Origin: an uncultured Acidobacteriota bacterium
GTDB lineage: Bacteria > Acidobacteriota > Terriglobia > Bryobacterales > Bryobacteraceae
NCBI GenBank assembly: GCA_902826685.1
Contig: CADEFT010000013.1
Span: 1-64,000, forward strand
Reading direction: 5' to 3'
DNA length: 64,000 nt
How positions within the stretch are numbered: position 1 is the first letter of the stretch; each line of letters opens with the position of its first letter. The notes below the pieces were generated by a model. That model saw only the letters and a list, made by a program, of their open reading frames with translations. It had not been told where the DNA came from and ran no database searches. The position numbers and the translations under genes were made by a program. Below, in pieces: positions 34,865-44,287 of this stretch.

Positions 34865-37342
34865 ATGCTGCGAGCTATTATCCTGGCGGCGTGTTCGATT
34901 TCCATTCTTCCCGCGCAGGAGCTTTGGAACGATGGTTCATGGTCGATCGCGGCGCCCGCGAATTGCGGAAATCTGCCGGTGCTTCTGGTAAATGGCCCCG
35001 GCTCTTTATTCGATTCATCGAATGCGGCGGCGTTGGCGAGCCTGGAAAAGGCCCTGCCCGCGGCGCTCGAGAGAGCCTGTCCCGGGGCGCGCCAGGCGAT
35101 TGTGATGAGCGGCCGTATGCGCCGGTTGATGCGGCTTCCGGAAACGCCCGCCCAACCCGCCAGCCGCGGCGATCTGCGCAGCCTTGCCTCGGCCCGCGAT
35201 ACGGAAGACAAATGCGAAGTGCTGCTCGGGTGGCTTGAGAGCGGCAAGATCCAGGGTGCGGCGCCCGTCAATCGTTACCGGCGCGGTCCGCAGGATCTGG
35301 CTATCTTCCGCGACGAGCCAATGACGGCGGTGTTCGGCATGCCTTACGACAAAACCGAAAACCGTTGGCGCCTGGAGCAGCATGAGAAGGTCATCGGCCG
35401 TTGTCTCGGCTTCTCGCCGCAGCGCCCCGGCCCCTTCAACCGGGGACCGAACCGCACCATGCAGCAGTACGCGCAGCAATTTCAGCAATACCGGCAGGTG
35501 CTTGATCAGGCCTTCCTGGGAACGCCCGGGCCCTATGAGCCGGCGGCGATCACTCGCTATCTGCAGCAGGTGAGAGAACAGTCTGCCTGGGCCCGGCAGA
35601 CGATGGCCTCGGCGTTGTCGGCGGCACCGGTGCGGGAATCCTTCGACCGGTTGAGCGTGGATAAGCAGGCTCTGTCGCGCCAGAATCTCATGAGTGCGAG
35701 CGAGAAGGCCGAGGTGACGGCTTATCTGGACCGCCGCCAGGCCGAACTGGCGCCGCCGATACTCGATCGATGGCTCACCGATGCCAACGGACTTCCGAAG
35801 AACGCGGCTTCGGCCCGCACGCTTCATTCGAGCCATGCGCGCGTGGCGCCCGTGCTCGGCGCGCTCGATCCGGTGGCGCGCAGCCAATTCGAAGGCAGGT
35901 ATACGGCCCTGGTGGAGTCGATGATCGGCGATAGCCTGGCGGCTGAACTCGCGGCCCTGCGCGCCATTCCCGCCACGCTGCCGGGCGTTCTCGAATTGAC
36001 CGCGTGGCAGTCGAGGTTCGAGGCCGGGTTCCGTCCCCTGCGCGGGCTGCCCGCGGTGGATGCCGCAGAGCGGGAATTCGCCGTAGGCCGGGCGCGCGTC
36101 GTCGGCGGGGCGCTTCCTTCGTGGCTGCGCGAGGTGCAAGCGGTGCCCGTCGATGGCGCCGCCATCACGGCCAAACGCCGCGAGATGGAAACCTTGTTTC
36201 CCGCCCGTGAAGATCGCGGGTCCCCCGTCTACACGCAGTATGAAACGCCGCTCCGCGCCAAGGAAGATCAGCTTCGTCTGCGGGTGGAAGCCGAGATGCG
36301 CAAGCAGCAGCAGGACGCCGCCGCCGTTGCCGCCACTCAGCAGGCGCAGCTTCAGCAGCAGGCTCGGCCCGCGCCGCCCGCCGGTAACGCCGAGTCTCGC
36401 CCGCGACTGGAAGGACCGGTGAGCGAAGGCAGCTTCTCCGCCAAAGGGCTCACCAACGAAGCGACGCTGATGAGTCTCTATCGCGGGGACTTCGCCAAGA
36501 TCGGCTTCGATCGCGACGAGATGAATTTCATGGGGCTGTACGGGCATTATCTGAAGTCCTATGGAAGCCAGTGCGACGCCTATCTGCCGCCGGACAAGGT
36601 CAAGATCATGGCGCGGCGCTGCATCGAAGAGATGGTCACCCGCAACGGCTTTGGAGTCGAGGTCAGCCGGAGCTGTTCGCAATGGGAAACCTATTGGACC
36701 AAGATCTATGCCGATCCTGATATGTACGACGGGCAGAAGCAATTGGAACGTCTGGCGGCTGGCGACGCCCTTCGCAACGCCGGCAAGCTTCTGACCCAGA
36801 TGGCCGGATCGCGCGATCCGATTGGCGGCGCCCTGCGCATGGTGGGCGACGCGCAGGCGCTGGTCGCCGACGCACGATCGCTGGTCGAGATCAACGGCTG
36901 CCCCAGCGCCGGCCTGAAGCGATTCGAACAAAACCTGCTGCGGTTTGCCACCAATAAGCAACCCATCCGGCTGGGCGAGACGGGTCCCAGGCTTTCCGCC
37001 ATCGCGCCGCTGCCGGGCGTTCCCTATCGCGATCAGAATTACGCCCGGCTCATCGAGGACCTGGTGAGAGAGCATTCCAAGACATGGGTCATGAACCGCT
37101 ATTCGAGCGGCAGCGTCGGCGGCGTCAACGTCGTCTCGCGCGACGCCCAGGGACGCCCTTCGAAGATTTCCGCCGCCTATAACTACACCGGGTTCAGCGG
37201 CGCGGCGCGAGGATCGGTCAACGTCACCTTCACCGACGGATTGCCGGAGTGCCTGTACTTTTTCGACTTCCCGGCCTCCTGCCGCACGCCGAACCGGCAG
37301 GTTGTGGCCGCCTACGCGGACGGTGGCTATCCGGCGCAATAA
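34865..37342 (+). CDS. Large secreted protein of unknown function
   Basis: The protein has 825 residues and a signal peptide (about 1-17, ending LPAQ). The middle (about 190-480) is helical with many charged residues; a Gln/Ala-rich coil (about 475-510) leads to a C-terminal region (about 520-825) with several Cys. Short motifs such as LTNEATLMSLYRGDFAKIGF are visible, but I do not recognise any family. The next gene starts 20 bases before this stop, so the two probably act together. Confidence 0.7.
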   Translation: MLRAIILAACSISILPAQELWNDGSWSIAAPANCGNLPVLLVNGPGSLFDSSNAAALASLEKALPAALERACPGARQAIVMSGRMRRLMRLPETPAQPASRGDLRSLASARDTEDKCEVLLGWLESGKIQGAAPVNRYRRGPQDLAIFRDEPMTAVFGMPYDKTENRWRLEQHEKVIGRCLGFSPQRPGPFNRGPNRTMQQYAQQFQQYRQVLDQAFLGTPGPYEPAAITRYLQQVREQSAWARQTMASALSAAPVRESFDRLSVDKQALSRQNLMSASEKAEVTAYLDRRQAELAPPILDRWLTDANGLPKNAASARTLHSSHARVAPVLGALDPVARSQFEGRYTALVESMIGDSLAAELAALRAIPATLPGVLELTAWQSRFEAGFRPLRGLPAVDAAEREFAVGRARVVGGALPSWLREVQAVPVDGAAITAKRREMETLFPAREDRGSPVYTQYETPLRAKEDQLRLRVEAEMRKQQQDAAAVAATQQAQLQQQARPAPPAGNAESRPRLEGPVSEGSFSAKGLTNEATLMSLYRGDFAKIGFDRDEMNFMGLYGHYLKSYGSQCDAYLPPDKVKIMARRCIEEMVTRNGFGVEVSRSCSQWETYWTKIYADPDMYDGQKQLERLAAGDALRNAGKLLTQMAGSRDPIGGALRMVGDAQALVADARSLVEINGCPSAGLKRFEQNLLRFATNKQPIRLGETGPRLSAIAPLPGVPYRDQNYARLIEDLVREHSKTWVMNRYSSGSVGGVNVVSRDAQGRPSKISAAYNYTGFSGAARGSVNVTFTDGLPECLYFFDFPASCRTPNRQVVAAYADGGYPAQ

Positions 37343-38258
37343 GCTTCTCTTGGCGGTCGCCGCCGCGCTGGCCGCCACGGCGTGGTGGCAGTACCGGAGT
37401 CTGTGCCTGTGCTCGCCTTCGGCCACCGGCCTTCCGGAACGCGAAGACTCGCTGACGCTGCTCGACTCCAGCAAATTGACGGCGGTTTCGCCGGGCTACA
37501 CTTACTCCCATCCATTGCCTGAAGGTGCACGATCCATCGCACTCGATTCGCTGCTACTTCAGCCGCTGTCCAATCGGAAGTGGACGGCCGGCGGCGCCCC
37601 GCTCGCCCAGGCACAGCTTCCGCTCGAGTGCGCGCCCGCCGCCAATCACGTTGCCATACACCGGCTGTCGGTCGCCGATGAGGCGGGCAACATCGACCGC
37701 TTCACGCTGATTGTCGTTCCTGAAGCCACCGCCGCGCGTTTCGAGCAGTGGGTGCAACAGGAACGAACCGATTCCGCCTGGCACGGCAATTTGCCGCCGG
37801 TGTATTCGAGCCTGCTGCCCGGCGGTGTGAACCCCGAACCCGATCGCTGCCGCCCGCGGCTCTGGCCCGCGCTGCGCAAGGTTCATACGCAATATCATCC
37901 CGGCGCCGCCTATGAGATGCGCTCGGCGATGCAGCCCGAGGGTTCCGGCCATCAGGCGATGTACGATGCGCAAGGAAAGCTGATTCGCCAGGGGCTGGGT
38001 GCGGGCTCGGCCGATCGCGCGTCGCCGCGCCCATGGAATTTGTTCCATTTGAAAGCGCATCGCGACCGCGATGTGATCCCGTTCGTATGGGCCGCGCAAC
38101 TGGATGGCAACCCGGTCAATCCCAAGCTGTTCTACCGGGATTTCGACGCCCCGCTGCTGCGCCAGGGAGATCACCTGGCGGCATACATGGCGGTCCGGCC
38201 CGCGTTCCACGCCTCGCGGCCAGAACTGGCGCCCGGTGTATGCGCGCCGGAAAGGTAG
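37323..38258 (+). CDS. Secreted or membrane-anchored protein of unknown function
   Basis: From GTG 37323 the protein has 311 residues, with an N-terminal hydrophobic segment (about 8-22) after a basic start. A TTG seven codons upstream is a less likely start. Two Cys follow the helix (LCLC), but a standard lipobox is not clear. The rest is a mixed globular domain (GYTYSHPLPEGARSI near 50; PWNLFHLKAHRDRDVIPFVW near 235). It overlaps the preceding secreted protein gene. No family recognised. Confidence 0.65.
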   Translation: MAIRRNKLLLAVAAALAATAWWQYRSLCLCSPSATGLPEREDSLTLLDSSKLTAVSPGYTYSHPLPEGARSIALDSLLLQPLSNRKWTAGGAPLAQAQLPLECAPAANHVAIHRLSVADEAGNIDRFTLIVVPEATAARFEQWVQQERTDSAWHGNLPPVYSSLLPGGVNPEPDRCRPRLWPALRKVHTQYHPGAAYEMRSAMQPEGSGHQAMYDAQGKLIRQGLGAGSADRASPRPWNLFHLKAHRDRDVIPFVWAAQLDGNPVNPKLFYRDFDAPLLRQGDHLAAYMAVRPAFHASRPELAPGVCAPER

Positions 38259-38259
38259 A

Positions 38260-39867
38260 TTATGGCGCCGCGTTCCAACGCGATTCGCTGCCGGTAAAGA
38301 GAGCGCGAGCCGAGCCTTCTTCCGGAGGCGCATCGAGAATGTGCGGCTTGATCACCACCAGCACCTGCCCCTGTTCCTCGCTGCGCGAAGTCTGATTGAG
38401 CAGCGCGCTCAGCACCGGAATCCGCCCCAGCCCGGCGATCCCGGAAACCGACCGTGCCTCGGCTTCCGACATCAGCCCCGCCATCACCGCCCATTCCCCA
38501 GCGCGCAGACGCACCACCGAGGCGAACTTGCGGTTGGCGATCACGGGAATGCCGTTATAGCTTCCCGAGCCTAGCAGCTTGAACTCCGCCTCCACTTGCA
38601 GCGAGACCTCTTCGGCGGAATGAATCCGCGGCGTGACCTTCAGCGTCAGCCCCAGATCCTCGAAGTTGAAACTCGGCGGCGCCGCCAACGGCGAGACGCC
38701 CGATCCGCTGCCCAGGTATTGCTGCGTGATCAGCGGATACTTATCGCCCACATGCAGGGTTGCCGCCTGCGAATCCACCCCGCGAATCGAGGCCCGGAAC
38801 AGGCTCTGGGAGTTGCTGCGGGTGAAATTGGCGAATAAACGGGCGTCGGCGATGGCCAGCGCCGCCGTCGAAACGCCGCCGCCAAACATCAGAAAGCGAG
38901 TGAATCCGGCCGGCAGGCCAGGCAGCAGGTTGAAGCCCGCCTTGCCGCCGAAAAACCCCAGGCCGGTGGAAGTGGGAATGCTGGCGCCATAGTTGGTTTC
39001 ATAGCGCCCCTGCACGTCGACGATCTCGACCTCCACCATCACCTGCGCGCGCAGTTGAATCAACTGCTCGTAAAGCAATTGCGCCGTGCGAACTTTAGAC
39101 ACCGTGTCGCGCATGACAACCGTGCGCGTTCCGTTGTCGATGGCCACGCGCCGCATTTCGAGTACCTGCTGCACGGCGCGGCCGAGTTCCTGCGCCTCCT
39201 GCACGGTTACGGTGTTGGGTAGCGATACCGACACCGCAACCATCGGCTCGGCCTCATTGCGCTTCTGCTGGGTGTCCTTGTAGACCATGCAAAGCTTGGC
39301 GCTGAGGGGCACCAGGAAACTCGAAGTGGCCGCCTCCAGCGAGCGGATCGCCGTCGTGAAATCGACCTGCTTCAGACGGAAGCGAAACGGAGTACCCGGC
39401 GCATAGTCCGCATCGAAGACCTGGTCTATGCCATAGGCTTTCAGCACCTGCTCGAAAACGGCTTTGGCGTCGCCGTTGATGTCGAAATCGAGTACCGCCT
39501 GCCGCGGTTCGAGCCGCGCCGGCGGGAGCGGTTGACGGCCCTCCTTCAGATCGTCCTCGGTGGCGTCGGGCAGGGTGACCGGCGGCTTCTCCGGTTTGGC
39601 GGCGGGCCGCGCCGGCTGGGTGAGAGAGGCGGGCAGGGAAGCCGTGCGTTGCAGCGCCCGGGTACGTAAGGCCTGGCTGCGCATCCAATATTCCGGACGC
39701 CCCGGATCCGCGGCAGCCGCTTGAGAATAAAGCAGATAAGCTTTGAGGGAATCCCCTTTCCGCTCAGCCGTGCGGGCCTGGCGGGCCAATTCCGCCCCGG
39801 GTCCGGCGCCCTCGGCCCGTCCCAGGTACAAAACAGCGGTCAGCAGCGCTAAAGCGTACTTCACCAT
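38260..39867 (-). CDS. Secretin (GspD/PilQ-like outer-membrane channel)
   Basis: From ATG 39867 the protein has 535 residues and a signal peptide (about 1-20). A TPR-like helical stretch (about 22-65), a Pro-rich linker and an STN-like or N0 domain (about 120-200) precede the secretin core (about 250-510). Core motifs include LRAQVMVEVEIVDV, VGDKYPLITQQ, NFEDLGLTLKVTPRI and GEWAVMAGLM with LGRIPVLSALL. Secretins form gated outer-membrane channels for type II secretion or type IV pili. It is separate from the pil operon at 2-6 kb and diverges from an AAA+ ATPase. Confidence 0.9.
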   Translation of the reverse strand: MVKYALALLTAVLYLGRAEGAGPGAELARQARTAERKGDSLKAYLLYSQAAAADPGRPEYWMRSQALRTRALQRTASLPASLTQPARPAAKPEKPPVTLPDATEDDLKEGRQPLPPARLEPRQAVLDFDINGDAKAVFEQVLKAYGIDQVFDADYAPGTPFRFRLKQVDFTTAIRSLEAATSSFLVPLSAKLCMVYKDTQQKRNEAEPMVAVSVSLPNTVTVQEAQELGRAVQQVLEMRRVAIDNGTRTVVMRDTVSKVRTAQLLYEQLIQLRAQVMVEVEIVDVQGRYETNYGASIPTSTGLGFFGGKAGFNLLPGLPAGFTRFLMFGGGVSTAALAIADARLFANFTRSNSQSLFRASIRGVDSQAATLHVGDKYPLITQQYLGSGSGVSPLAAPPSFNFEDLGLTLKVTPRIHSAEEVSLQVEAEFKLLGSGSYNGIPVIANRKFASVVRLRAGEWAVMAGLMSEAEARSVSGIAGLGRIPVLSALLNQTSRSEEQGQVLVVIKPHILDAPPEEGSARALFTGSESRWNAAP

Positions 39868-39977
39868 CAGCTTTGACGCTCGGAAAACGGCAAACGTGGA
39901 GGTCCGCACTAAATTCGACCCGCAGGTAAACTGTGGCCAACCCCCGGCCGATATATCTAAGGAAGGTACCTGACCCA

Positions 39978-41231
39978 ATGTCCACGTCCGCCGTCCGTTC
40001 CGCATTCGCGCCGCCGGTCCCGCAAACCTTCGAGGATTTGGGACTGTCGCAAGCCCTGGTGACCGATTTGGTGGTTCGCCGCCTTATGCTCGAAGGGTTT
40101 AGCAACATTGCGACCCTGGCCAACCGGCTGCGTCTATCGATTCCGATCGTGGATATCGTTTTCCGCCAGCTCCGCCAGCAACAGTTGGTGGAAGTGCGCG
40201 GCATGACGGGCAACGATTACAACTTCCAGCTCTCCCAGGCCGGCAAACAACTGGCTTCGGATCGCTTTCAGGTCTCGCAGTACGCGGGCGCGGCGCCGGT
40301 GTGCCTGAAGGATTACCACACCGCTACCAAGCTTCAGGCGGCCAAGATCAAGGTCGACCGCCGGGCGCTCAAGGGCGCCTACTCCGACATGGTCATTTCA
40401 GACCGCATGCTCGATCAGTTGGGACCGGCGCTCATCTCGCAGAACTCCATCTTCATCTACGGACCGACGGGAAACGGTAAAACCAGCCTGGCCGAGCGCA
40501 TGCTGCGCATCTATCAGGATGCCGTGCTGATTCCCAATGCCGTCGAAGTGGACGGGCAGATCATCTCGCTGTTCGACCCGGTGGTGCACAACCGCATCGA
40601 GCTCGAGGATCCCGATATCGACCCGCGCTGGGTGCTGTGCCGCCGGCCTTGCATCGTGGTGGGCGGCGAACTGATTCCCAGCATGCTCGAACTCCGGCTT
40701 GACGATTCAAGCGGCATCTACGCGGCGCCTCTGCAGATGAAGGCCAACAACGGCATCTTCATCATCGACGACTTCGGGCGCCAGTTGATGAGCCCGCGCG
40801 ATCTGCTCAACCGCTGGATCGTGCCGCTTGACCGGCGCGTGGATTACCTCACCCTGCGCTACGGCGTGAAATTCCAGATTCCCTTTGAACTGATGGTGGT
40901 TTTCTCCACCAACCTCGATCCGGCCGACCTGGCCGACGAAGCCTTCCTGCGCCGCATCCACAACAAGATCCTGGTGGAAGCCGTGGACCAGGGCAATTTC
41001 GATCAGATTTTTGCGCGCGTGGCGTCGGCGAAGAACCTGGCCGCCGAGGCCGATAGCGCCGAGTTCCTGCGCCGGCTCTGTCTTCGCGACGGACGCACGG
41101 AACTGCGCGCCTGCTATCCATCCGACATCATGAACATCATCATCTCGATCGGGCGCTACGAGAACCGGCCGCCGCGCATCTCCAAGTCCGATCTGGAGCG
41201 CGCCACCGCGCTTTACTTCGCCAAGAGCTGA
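39978..41231 (+). CDS. AAA+ ATPase with N-terminal winged-helix-like domain
   Basis: From ATG 39978 the protein has 417 residues, with AAGGAAGG upstream. Residues about 20-100 look like a winged helix (GFSNIATLANRLRLSIPIVD, RQLRQQQLVEVRG). The AAA+ core has Walker A at 162-169 (GPTGNGKT), Walker B (IFIIDDFG) near 260, a sensor-1 Asn in VVFSTNLDP, and an Arg pair in DEAFLRRIHNKI. It is MoxR-like in style. The next gene on the strand is a TPR membrane protein, and the divergent neighbour is a secretin. I infer a link to envelope secretion or its regulation. Confidence 0.85.
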   Translation: MSTSAVRSAFAPPVPQTFEDLGLSQALVTDLVVRRLMLEGFSNIATLANRLRLSIPIVDIVFRQLRQQQLVEVRGMTGNDYNFQLSQAGKQLASDRFQVSQYAGAAPVCLKDYHTATKLQAAKIKVDRRALKGAYSDMVISDRMLDQLGPALISQNSIFIYGPTGNGKTSLAERMLRIYQDAVLIPNAVEVDGQIISLFDPVVHNRIELEDPDIDPRWVLCRRPCIVVGGELIPSMLELRLDDSSGIYAAPLQMKANNGIFIIDDFGRQLMSPRDLLNRWIVPLDRRVDYLTLRYGVKFQIPFELMVVFSTNLDPADLADEAFLRRIHNKILVEAVDQGNFDQIFARVASAKNLAAEADSAEFLRRLCLRDGRTELRACYPSDIMNIIISIGRYENRPPRISKSDLERATALYFAKS

Positions 41232-41250
41232 GGAACACCCTATCCGAGGT

Positions 41251-42834
41251 ATGAACTCACGCGATCAGACGGCTGATACTTCGAGCCCGCTCGATGCCGC
41301 CACGGCTGCCTCCGTGCCGGTAGCCGAGCAGTTGCGGCTGCTCGAAGAACAGTTGCGTCTGCGCCTGACCATCGGCTCGGAACGGATCAAGGACGACGAG
41401 ATCGAATCGGCGGAACTGCTCAGGCGCGAAGCCGGCTACATGGCCGAAAACATCGAAGCGGCCATCCGCAACCGGCTTGGCGCCAGTGGACCGGCGGTGC
41501 AGAGAGCGTGCGATTATCTCGGCTGGCGTCTGCACGAACTGCGTTGGGTGATGGAACTGAAGACCGAAGAGAACCAGCAGGCCATGGCCGCGCTGCTCGA
41601 ATCGCTCGAACCGCAGGTGAGCGAATGCTGGCGCAACGCCCTGCGCTTTCTCGAAGCGGGCGATCTCGGCATGGCCCGCCAGCACTTTGCCAGCATGGTG
41701 ACCACCGCGCCCATCCGCCATATGGCTTACCAGCATCTGGGCTTTCTCGCCTCGCGCATGGGCGATAGCAAGGAAGCGGTCAAGAACTTCGACCTCGCCC
41801 GCAGGCACGCCGAGTCCGAGCGCGACCGCGCGCTCGCCTCCTCGCACCTGGGTGGAAGCTGGTTCGCCGCCGGCGACCCCATGCGCGCCGCCAAAGCCGC
41901 TCTCAACGCCGCCGAGGCCTGTCCGGACGAAGCCAAATACTGGTATGAAACCGCGGTCTACTGCGCCAGTCTCGGCAAACACGAACATCTCGAGGAGTTT
42001 CTCTCAAACGCCATCCGGCGCGACTGGCTCTACTGGCCCATGGCGATCGTCGATCCAAATCTCGCCCCGGCCCGGGCCGAGGTGGCACGCCTGCTCGGCG
42101 ATATGCGCGAGCAACAGCGCATCGCCGTTCGTTCGCAACTGGACAAGCTGCGCGAGACCGTCGCCATCCTGCGCGACACCGAGGCCGCCGGCGAGGTTCT
42201 CTCCGCCATCGAGATCGCCGACGATCTCGAAAGGGAGTTTCAGAAGGGAAGCATCTTCACCTACCTGCGCCTTAGCGACGAAATCCCCGAAGCGCAGAAG
42301 CAGTTCCTGCGCCGCGCCCTCGAGGGTTTCGACAAGCGTCTGCGCCAGGCCGAAGCCGGTCTGGGGCGCGGTGGTCCGGACAATCGCCACCTGCTCGAAC
42401 AGAGAGTCGATAAGATCAAAGCCATGCGTGGCGAGGCGGATGAGAAAGAAAAGCCCGGCCGCCTGCTGCTGGTCTTCCGCACCCTCACCCAACTGTGGAG
42501 CGCGATCGCGATTCCCGCCGCCGCCTGGGGCGTCTACGATTGGCTCGGCGCCATTGGCGCGGAGAGACTGCATGCCCAGCACCGGCTCGCCTGGCTGATG
42601 GCGGGCCTCTGCGCGCCCTGGCTCTTTCTGCTCGCCATGCTCTTCTTCCTTCATCGCCTGCCCGCGAAGCTGATCCGCCAGCGCGCGCGCGACATGGAAG
42701 GGGAGCTCGAAAAATCGACCGACTGGCAGAACCGCAAATCCGTCGAAGAGCAGTCGCGGATGGCCGAGGATCTCGACCGTCTGATGAAGCAGCGCGACAC
42801 CGTGGCCGAATACCTCCGCGGCCTCGAATCCTAA
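41251..42834 (+). CDS. TPR-containing protein with two C-terminal membrane helices
   Basis: The protein has 527 residues. Helical TPR-like repeats occupy about 125-250 (ARQHFASMVTTAPIRHMAYQ; GDSKEAVKNFDLARRHAES). A coiled coil follows, two hydrophobic helices lie at about 412-430 and 450-472, and a charged C-terminal coil ends the protein. There is no signal peptide, so the TPR part should be cytoplasmic. It lies 19 bp behind the AAA+ ATPase gene. It may be a membrane adaptor for that ATPase; no family is recognised. Confidence 0.75.
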   Translation: MNSRDQTADTSSPLDAATAASVPVAEQLRLLEEQLRLRLTIGSERIKDDEIESAELLRREAGYMAENIEAAIRNRLGASGPAVQRACDYLGWRLHELRWVMELKTEENQQAMAALLESLEPQVSECWRNALRFLEAGDLGMARQHFASMVTTAPIRHMAYQHLGFLASRMGDSKEAVKNFDLARRHAESERDRALASSHLGGSWFAAGDPMRAAKAALNAAEACPDEAKYWYETAVYCASLGKHEHLEEFLSNAIRRDWLYWPMAIVDPNLAPARAEVARLLGDMREQQRIAVRSQLDKLRETVAILRDTEAAGEVLSAIEIADDLEREFQKGSIFTYLRLSDEIPEAQKQFLRRALEGFDKRLRQAEAGLGRGGPDNRHLLEQRVDKIKAMRGEADEKEKPGRLLLVFRTLTQLWSAIAIPAAAWGVYDWLGAIGAERLHAQHRLAWLMAGLCAPWLFLLAMLFFLHRLPAKLIRQRARDMEGELEKSTDWQNRKSVEEQSRMAEDLDRLMKQRDTVAEYLRGLES

Positions 42835-42886
42835 GCCCCTTTTCTTTTTCCTTTCTCCCTCTTCTACAATAGGGAGTTTCGAACCC

Positions 42887-44287
42887 ATGAGCTTTTACCG
42901 CCTGGGGGCCCTACTCGCCGCCGCGTCGATTGTCGTCTATCAGTGCTTCGTGCCTCCGATCGTCGGCCTGGCCGATAATGCCGATTTCCTCATCATCGCC
43001 TCGCGGTTCTATCTCGACGTCACCAATCCCGACGATCCGGACCGCTTCTTCGCCTACCTCAACAATCACTACCGGCATTTCGACGAGCCGGCCTGGGTGC
43101 CCACGGTGCTGACCTCGGAAGTGCTGTTGCAGTCGCCTGCATTTCTTTTGAATACGCTGCTGTCAAAGACCGGGAGCTACGACATCCGATGGGCCGGCTT
43201 GTCGCATGCGGCCGTCTTTCTGCTGGCGATTTTCTGGATGACGAAGCTGCTTGAGCCTTTGCGGCGCTGGTCCAGGCGCCTGGTGACGGCCTTCCTGATT
43301 CTGCTGCTCACCGACGTCGCCTACGTCGCCTATTTCAACTCGTTCTATACCGATGCCGCTTCCTACGTGACCCTGATGGCGATGCTCGCGGCGCTCGCGT
43401 TGTTTGTCACCGGACGCCAATCCGGCCGCCGCATGGCGTGGATGGCGATTGGATTCACGGCGCTGTTTGTGACTTCGAAGGTGCAGCATGCGGTGCTCGG
43501 CCTGCCGCTGATGGCTTTCTTCGTCTGGCAGCGGGAGAAGTTCCGCGCCGCTCTCGGCCGGTATGGATTGATCCTCGCCCTCGCTCCGGTTCTGCTCGGC
43601 ATGGCGCTGCTCGCTGCCACCACGCCTCCGCGATATCGCGGCATGGCCGTTTACAATATCGTCTTCTCTCAGATCCTGCCCGCCGAGCCCGATGCCGCCG
43701 CCGGTCTCCGGCAGCTCGGCCTGCCGGAAAAATACGCCTATCTGAGCGGCAAACATGCCTTCAGTCCCGGCACCCAGTTCTTCGACCCGGCCTTTCAGCA
43801 GGAGTGGCTCGCTCACGCCAGCTATTCCTCGATCGTGAAATACTATCTGCGTCACCCTGGCATGGTTTTGGAATTGATGGGCACCGGCGTTGAAGCCTCT
43901 CGCTATTACCGCAACAAGTTCGGCAATTTCCTCAAAAGCGCCGGACTCGGTACCGGCGATCTCTCGCAGGCCTTCGCCTGGTGGAGCTGGACAAAGACTC
44001 ACGTCTTTCAGACGTTCCCGCCAGTCCACTGGCTATACACTTTCGTTCCGGCGCTGCTGCTGCTGGCGGCGGCGCACGCTCGCCGCTTCGCCGCCCTGCA
44101 TCCGGCGCGGCCGCTGGTGTATCTGATCGTTGCGATGGCGGTCGTCGAACTCGCCGTGGGCAGCCTGACCGATGTGCGCGACACCAGCCGCCACCTGTTT
44201 CTCTACAACGCCATTCAGGATCTGATGGCCATAGCCGCCGTGGGCGTTCTCTGCTACGGCATGCAGCGCAAGGCGGCGTTGCGATGA
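42887..44287 (+). CDS. Polytopic membrane protein, WsfD-like glycan transferase
   Basis: The protein has 466 residues with roughly ten membrane helices. The N-terminal loop PPIVGLADNADFLII resembles the GLADNGDF motif I associate with the WsfD-type putative hexose transferases of glycan assembly. The large loop between helices contains FYTDAASYVTLM and GLPEKYAYLSGKHAFSPG. Such proteins transfer sugars from lipid carriers outside the inner membrane. AGGGAG lies ten bases upstream of the ATG. It overlaps the methyltransferase gene by four bases. Confidence 0.6.
   Translation: MSFYRLGALLAAASIVVYQCFVPPIVGLADNADFLIIASRFYLDVTNPDDPDRFFAYLNNHYRHFDEPAWVPTVLTSEVLLQSPAFLLNTLLSKTGSYDIRWAGLSHAAVFLLAIFWMTKLLEPLRRWSRRLVTAFLILLLTDVAYVAYFNSFYTDAASYVTLMAMLAALALFVTGRQSGRRMAWMAIGFTALFVTSKVQHAVLGLPLMAFFVWQREKFRAALGRYGLILALAPVLLGMALLAATTPPRYRGMAVYNIVFSQILPAEPDAAAGLRQLGLPEKYAYLSGKHAFSPGTQFFDPAFQQEWLAHASYSSIVKYYLRHPGMVLELMGTGVEASRYYRNKFGNFLKSAGLGTGDLSQAFAWWSWTKTHVFQTFPPVHWLYTFVPALLLLAAAHARRFAALHPARPLVYLIVAMAVVELAVGSLTDVRDTSRHLFLYNAIQDLMAIAAVGVLCYGMQRKAALR

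Noticed and set aside
35015..37474. An 819-codon minus-strand frame opposite the 825-residue secreted protein
   Set aside because: Of the two frames, the plus-strand one has a signal peptide and coupled spacing; the minus frame has shadow composition. This is less certain than the others because neither product has a known family.
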